Source: an uncultured Desulfobacterales bacterium (GTDB lineage: Bacteria; Desulfobacterota; Desulfobacteria; Desulfobacterales; JAHEIW01). Taken from it: a stretch of DNA of 64,000 nt. A program made the position numbers and the translations under genes. Positions 59,840 through 64,000 of the stretch are shown here, in pieces; the stretch's first letter is position 1; the number at the start of each line of letters is the position of its first letter. The DNA is taken from assembly GCA_947259495.1 (NCBI GenBank), contig CAMYLV010000011.1, forward strand, positions 1-64,000. The letters are read 5' to 3'. The notes beneath the pieces were generated by a model that saw only the letters and a list, made by a program, of their open reading frames with translations, was not told where the DNA came from and searched no databases.

Positions 59840-61583
59840 TCAGGTCTTCTTCCAATTCTTGCAGGTGAAATGCTCTGGCGTAATATCGATCGGTTGCGAT
59901 CAGCTCCCGGTGCGTGCCCTGTTCAATAATTTTTCCCTGCTCCAGGGTGATGATCTGGTCCGCAAAACGAACGGCGGAAATGCGATGGGATACGATGATG
60001 ATCGTTTTTTGGCCGATCATGGATTTGAGCGTTTCGATAATGGCGTTTCCGGTTGCCAGATCCACCTGGCTGATGGGGTCATCCAGAAGTAATATCCCGG
60101 CGTCCTGGTTAAATGCGCGGGCCAGAGCGATACGCTGTTTTTGACCGCCGGATAGGATCACCCCTTTTTCACCGACAATGGTATCATAGTGATTCGGAAA
60201 AGCCCGGAGCGTATCGTAAAGCGCGGCTTTTTGGGTAACCATCTGCAGTTGGGATTCCGCGATTAATGGATTGTCAAAAGTGATGTTTTCCCTGATGGTT
60301 CCGGCAAACAAGAACGGCTCCTGGGGCATGAAGGCAATCTGTGATCTCAAATTGTCAATTTTCAACGACCGAATGTCTTTGTCGTCGATGCGGATATTGC
60401 CGCAGGACACCTCATATCGTCTGGGTATCAGGTTCAGAAGTGTCGTTTTGCCACTGCCCGGGGGGCCAACGATACCGAGAACGGTGCCCGGTTCCACCGT
60501 CAGATTGATCCCTGAAAGTGCCCTTGAGCCGCCGTTACCATTCGGTCCATAAACGAAGTCAACGTTTTCAAAGACGATCCGGCCCTCTAAACGATCCAGC
60601 GTCTGCGCGTGCTTTTGATTTTTTATTTCCGGGCGGGTTGCCAGGATTCGATTAATACGATCCAGTGACGCCCGTCCGCGCTGGATCAAGTTGGTCACCC
60701 AGCCGAGTGCCATCATGGGCCATGTCAATAACCCCAGATAGCTGATGAAGGCCACAAAGTCTCCGGGCGTTATGGTCTGGGTGATGGTCTGGCGTCCGCC
60801 TAGATAGAGCACAATTGCCAGGCTTAAATTGGTAAACAGCAGCATCAGCGGGAAAAAAGATCCCACAATTTTTACCAGACCCAGATTTTCTTTAACATAA
60901 TCTTTGGAGACGGCCTCAACCCGGGCCGCTGCTTTTTCTTTGTGGTCATGGGCCTTGATGATGCGAATTCCGGCGAAACGTTCCCGGATGATTTCGGTTA
61001 AATCTGAAAAGGTGGCCTGAACACGTTGATACCGCTGGTGCATATGTTTGCTGAAAAATTTCGTACTGATGGTAATCAGCGGCATCGGAATCAATACAAA
61101 AAGGGTCAGGGTGACATTGATATAAAGCATGAAACCGATGGCGGCGGCGCCCAATACGATGGCATCATTCAAGGCCACCATTCCCATTCCTGTTGCCATG
61201 CGGATCTGCTGAATATCATTGGTGGCATGGGCCATTAAATCGCCGGTCCGGGTGTTGTCGAAAAAAGATGCCGACAGGGTCTGAATATGGGCAAACAGGC
61301 GGTTGCGCAACCCTTCCTCAACACGCCGCGACGTGCCCAGCAAACAGCGCCGCCAAACATATCGAAATATACCAATCAATATGGCAATGCCGGCTATGTA
61401 AATCGCATAACGCAGCAGTTGGCCCCGTTCGATTTGCAAGGCGGTCAAACCATCAACCGTCCACTTGATGATGCGCGGTATGAAAAGTTGCAGCACGTCA
61501 ACCACAATTAAGCTGAGTAGACCGATTGCGATTTTCCAGCGGTTTTCTTTAAAATAAGGCTTGATCAGGGCTATGGATTTCAT
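59829..61583 (-). CDS. ABC exporter subunit with degenerate Walker B
   Basis: The predicted product is 584 residues. The membrane domain (MKSIALIKPYFKENRWKIAI start) and ATPase are of the same exporter family. Walker A is GPPGSGKTTLLN near 373 and the signature LSGGQKQRIALARAF near 478 is intact, but Walker B reads LLLDDPISQVD near 499, with Asp instead of the catalytic Glu. This marks the non-hydrolysing site of heterodimeric exporters. ATG 61583 fits the homologous N-terminus; the frame stays open to 61754, overlapping the divergent gene, and has no better ribosome site. Confidence 0.87.
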   Translation of the reverse strand: MKSIALIKPYFKENRWKIAIGLLSLIVVDVLQLFIPRIIKWTVDGLTALQIERGQLLRYAIYIAGIAILIGIFRYVWRRCLLGTSRRVEEGLRNRLFAHIQTLSASFFDNTRTGDLMAHATNDIQQIRMATGMGMVALNDAIVLGAAAIGFMLYINVTLTLFVLIPMPLITISTKFFSKHMHQRYQRVQATFSDLTEIIRERFAGIRIIKAHDHKEKAAARVEAVSKDYVKENLGLVKIVGSFFPLMLLFTNLSLAIVLYLGGRQTITQTITPGDFVAFISYLGLLTWPMMALGWVTNLIQRGRASLDRINRILATRPEIKNQKHAQTLDRLEGRIVFENVDFVYGPNGNGGSRALSGINLTVEPGTVLGIVGPPGSGKTTLLNLIPRRYEVSCGNIRIDDKDIRSLKIDNLRSQIAFMPQEPFLFAGTIRENITFDNPLIAESQLQMVTQKAALYDTLRAFPNHYDTIVGEKGVILSGGQKQRIALARAFNQDAGILLLDDPISQVDLATGNAIIETLKSMIGQKTIIIVSHRISAVRFADQIITLEQGKIIEQGTHRELIATDRYYARAFHLQELEEDLNAS

Positions 61584-61683
61584 GGGGTGCGGTGCCAACG
61601 TATCAATTTTTATAACAATTTGAAAATAAACAATATTCTTTCTTTCGTTGACTTCACCGAAGTCGGTTGTTATTGTAATTTTT

Positions 61684-63681
61684 ATGGAATCAGGATGTAT
61701 TGTAGAATATATTGATCGCCATAAAATAATGTGCGCCGTGGTTCTTGAAGTCAAGAATCAGCGGCTACGGTTGTTAACGGAAAATAATCGAGAGGTCAAC
61801 CTTTCCCACAAGCGATTGTTGCACAAGGACAACATAAGGCTCGATCTTACAATGGGAAGAGATCAGATGGTTGAGGCCTTAAAACAGGTTGTCCGCAAGC
61901 GTGAGGAGTTGATCAAAAATATTGATATCCGGGATCTATGGGAACTGCTGAACGCAGAACAAAATTGGATCGACCTGGCGACCATGACCGAATTTTGTTT
62001 TCCGGACAGTCCATCAGGAGATCATGAAGCGGCTGTTATGCGTGCGCTTTTTAATGATCGGTTGTATTTCAAATTTAATCCTGACGGTTTCCGCCCCAAC
62101 TCTGAAAAACAGGTTGAATTGCTTGCTGCCCAGCTCAGACAGGCGGAACGTCAACACAAACTGATTGAAACCGGTGGAAGCTGGCTCAAGAGCATGCTGA
62201 ATTCCGCTGGATCCGTTGACCCCAAAACGCTTAGCCCGGATATCCAGGAATTTAGCGAAATCCTGAAGTCTTATTACCTTTTTGGAAAAGATAGTAAAGA
62301 TTATAAAATTGCCAAAACCATGGCGGCCAGAGCCGGTGTTGAAAGTACGCAGGCTATTTTTCGAGTCCTGGTGAAGCTTGGGGTGTTTCATGAAAATGAA
62401 AACATCGAACTGCTGCGCTGCGCGTTATCGGCTGATTTTAAGGACAGGGTTCTAGCCGATGCGGCGCAAATTGCCAGCTCAAACCTCATAGATTCTGCCG
62501 CTACCGCATGCAGTGACTTGACCCAAATGCCCTTGATGACCATTGATGGCCAGGGAACGTTGGATTTCGATGATGCCATCAGCATTGAAGAAACAGGCGA
62601 TTCATTTCGGCTGGGTGTCCATATTGTCGATGTGGGCCACTTCATTCAAAAAAATGATGGTGTTGATCAAGAGGCGAGCGTGCGCGGCAGCTCCATTTAT
62701 ATGCCGGATCAAAAAATTTCAATGTTGCCGCCAGTTCTGGCCGAAGGTCTTTGCAGCCTTAAAGCCGGCGAGCTGCGGCCGGCAATCAGCATTATGATCG
62801 ATCTGAACCCGCTGGCTGAGGTCGTGAATTATGAAATTTTACAGAGCCTGATTAAAGTCAAACACCAGTTGACCTATTACGATGTCAATAATGTTGCAGA
62901 TGAAAATCAACAGATACGCATTCTGATAGATATTGCCAAAAAATTTCGCCAGAAAAGGCTGAATGAGGGGGCTGTTCAAATTACAGTGCCGGAGATCAGT
63001 GTCTGGGTTAATGAATATCAGGAAGTCTCTGTAAATCAAGTAAACCGGGAAAGTCCGGGCAGGATGCTGGTTTCAGAGCTAATGATCATGGCCAACTGGT
63101 TAATGGCCAAATATTTAAAAGATCGCCAGATACCGGCCATTTTCAGATCGCAACGCGAGCCCCGGGAACGGTTATACAAAAATAACGCCGGTACGCTGTT
63201 TCAGAACTGGATGCAACGCCGGCTCCTCAGCCGATTCGTATTAAGCGCCAAGCCCGGCTGGCATTCGGGTTTGGGGCTGGATGCATATATCACCGCTACC
63301 TCGCCCATCCGCAAATATTCGGATTTAATCAACCAGCGCCAGATCAGAGCCTCACTGGGGTTGGAAACAGCTTATACCGCCGATCAGATCGCTGACATAA
63401 TAAAATCCCTTGAGTTACCAATGAGCTATGTCGGCCGATTTCAATACACCCGCCATCGCTATTGGCTGCTAAAATACCTTGAACATCAGATCGGGCAAAA
63501 GGAAGAAGCCATCGTCCTGCATCGGGCCCGCAGAAATTACCAGATTCTTTTAACGCAGTATATGCTGGAGTGCGATTTGCCCATATCGAGCGGTATCGAA
63601 TTAAAGCCGGAAGATTTGATTCAAGTTACCATTCAACGGGTCAGTGCCAGGCAGGATGTTGTGCAGGTAGCCATCGGCTAA
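61684..63681 (+). CDS. RNase II/RNB-family exoribonuclease
   Basis: The predicted product is 665 residues. The catalytic RNB block is MTIDGQGTLDFDDAISIEET near 285, holding the magnesium-binding aspartates, and the C-terminal part of the domain is YITATSPIRKYSDLINQRQI near 537 with the conserved arginine. The N-terminal 280 residues are unlike the E. coli RNase II cold-shock domains and read as a helical SelB/winged-helix-like region, as in the bacterial-plastid RNB group; a typical C-terminal S1 domain is not obvious. ATG 61684 is used. The gene is divergent from the exporter pair. Confidence 0.88.
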   Translation: MESGCIVEYIDRHKIMCAVVLEVKNQRLRLLTENNREVNLSHKRLLHKDNIRLDLTMGRDQMVEALKQVVRKREELIKNIDIRDLWELLNAEQNWIDLATMTEFCFPDSPSGDHEAAVMRALFNDRLYFKFNPDGFRPNSEKQVELLAAQLRQAERQHKLIETGGSWLKSMLNSAGSVDPKTLSPDIQEFSEILKSYYLFGKDSKDYKIAKTMAARAGVESTQAIFRVLVKLGVFHENENIELLRCALSADFKDRVLADAAQIASSNLIDSAATACSDLTQMPLMTIDGQGTLDFDDAISIEETGDSFRLGVHIVDVGHFIQKNDGVDQEASVRGSSIYMPDQKISMLPPVLAEGLCSLKAGELRPAISIMIDLNPLAEVVNYEILQSLIKVKHQLTYYDVNNVADENQQIRILIDIAKKFRQKRLNEGAVQITVPEISVWVNEYQEVSVNQVNRESPGRMLVSELMIMANWLMAKYLKDRQIPAIFRSQREPRERLYKNNAGTLFQNWMQRRLLSRFVLSAKPGWHSGLGLDAYITATSPIRKYSDLINQRQIRASLGLETAYTADQIADIIKSLELPMSYVGRFQYTRHRYWLLKYLEHQIGQKEEAIVLHRARRNYQILLTQYMLECDLPISSGIELKPEDLIQVTIQRVSARQDVVQVAIG

Positions 63682-63799
63682 TACCTAAATTTTGCATGAA
63701 AATTAATGAGAAGTTAAGCTCACCTAATAGACATCAAATTAAGCAAATTATAGAAGTAAGGTAAAATACCGAACAGGTATAAAGTTCAGGTAATCATTT

Positions 63800-63822
63800 C
63801 CCTTTATAAAGGGCTTTTTTTT
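63800..63822 (+). terminator. probable terminator of the RNB gene
   Basis: CCCTTTATAAAGGG forms a short stem with a TATA loop, then C and eight T. It is 119 bases after the RNB stop codon. Confidence 0.5.
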
Positions 63823-63839
63823 CGCTGGGCTGTGTTCTC

Positions 63840-63960
63840 CGCGGGTTTTTCGCCGGCTTGTCCCGTTACAGCGGGGCGACGTACCACTAGTACGCCCTGG
63901 CAAAAACCCCTGCCCGCCATCGCGAGCGCTCAGGCGAGGCGGGCGGGCTTGTGCGGACGA
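63840..63960. repeat. GC-rich palindrome with GTACCACTAGTAC core
   Basis: CGGGTTTTTCGCCGGC on the left faces GGCAAAAACCCCTGCCCG on the right around GTACCACTAGTAC. It recalls the GTACACGATAGTAC core of 21692-21834 and 28856-28913 with more GC-rich arms. Nothing coding was found from 63682 to the window end. Confidence 0.45.
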
Positions 63961-64000
63961 GCTCACCCAAAAAATTGCTCATTTATGATAGGGAAATTAA

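Overview
The window looks like chromosome from an uncultured anaerobic Desulfobacterota (sulfate-reducer-like) bacterium. This is inferred from gene content, not from a marker gene. The supporting genes are a tungsten aldehyde:ferredoxin oxidoreductase, formate-tetrahydrofolate ligase, butyrate-type beta-oxidation enzymes, acyl-CoA synthetases next to a LIV-type ABC importer, a selenocysteine protein, and a selenium-linked purine-catabolic island. No tRNA, rRNA, CRISPR array, phage gene or transposase was recognised.

Layout. 1-0.65 kb: 5' end of an AOR-family gene and a small DUF2080/AbrB-like protein (minus strand). 1.5-3.5 kb: small exported protein, CDF metal transporter, smpB. 3.8-5.8 kb: ptsI-ptsH. 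6.0-6.25 kb: a 75-residue glutaredoxin-like protein with two in-frame TGA codons, each followed by a hairpin with its apical loop 18 nt downstream; I read it as a double-selenocysteine protein of the UXX-star type. 6.6-8.2 kb: GAF-PAS-LuxR regulator. 8.5-18.3 kb: LIV-type ABC importer with an acyl-CoA synthetase inside the operon, a universal stress protein, a second acyl-CoA synthetase and an ACT protein. 18.4-26.9 kb: M20 peptidase, acyl-CoA dehydrogenase, XRE-cupin regulator, 3-hydroxyacyl-CoA dehydrogenase, thiolase, enoyl-CoA hydratase and an HMG-CoA-lyase-like protein, with two TetR-type operators between the divergent thiolase and hydratase genes.

27.3-53.8 kb is the most notable region. 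On the minus strand lie xanthine phosphoribosyltransferase and a BMP-type nucleoside ABC importer. Facing away, on the plus strand, is a long run equivalent to the Escherichia coli yge-ygf-xdh cluster: two fold-type-II PLP enzymes, YgeY, a fused xanthine dehydrogenase, an SsnA-like amidohydrolase, knotted carbamoyltransferase YgeW, YgfK, 8-oxoguanine deaminase and xdhABC. Two members are broken by deletion: carbamate kinase keeps only its two ends, and the xanthine/uracil permease stops after about 65 residues, directly against xdhA. The likely scheme is nucleoside/purine import, then deamination and oxidation towards xanthine/urate, then ring opening to carbamoyl and amino-acid products removed by YgeW, YgeY and the PLP enzymes.

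54-64 kb: a radical SAM protein, formate-tetrahydrofolate ligase with a clear terminator, a heterodimeric ABC exporter pair, and a divergent RNase II-family gene.

Intergenic DNA is full of imperfect palindromes and near-tandem low-complexity repeats of several sequence families, plus two copies of a roughly 210-230 bp MITE-like element with terminal inverted repeats. Several hairpins lie on stop codons. This repeat landscape is the main non-coding feature of the window.
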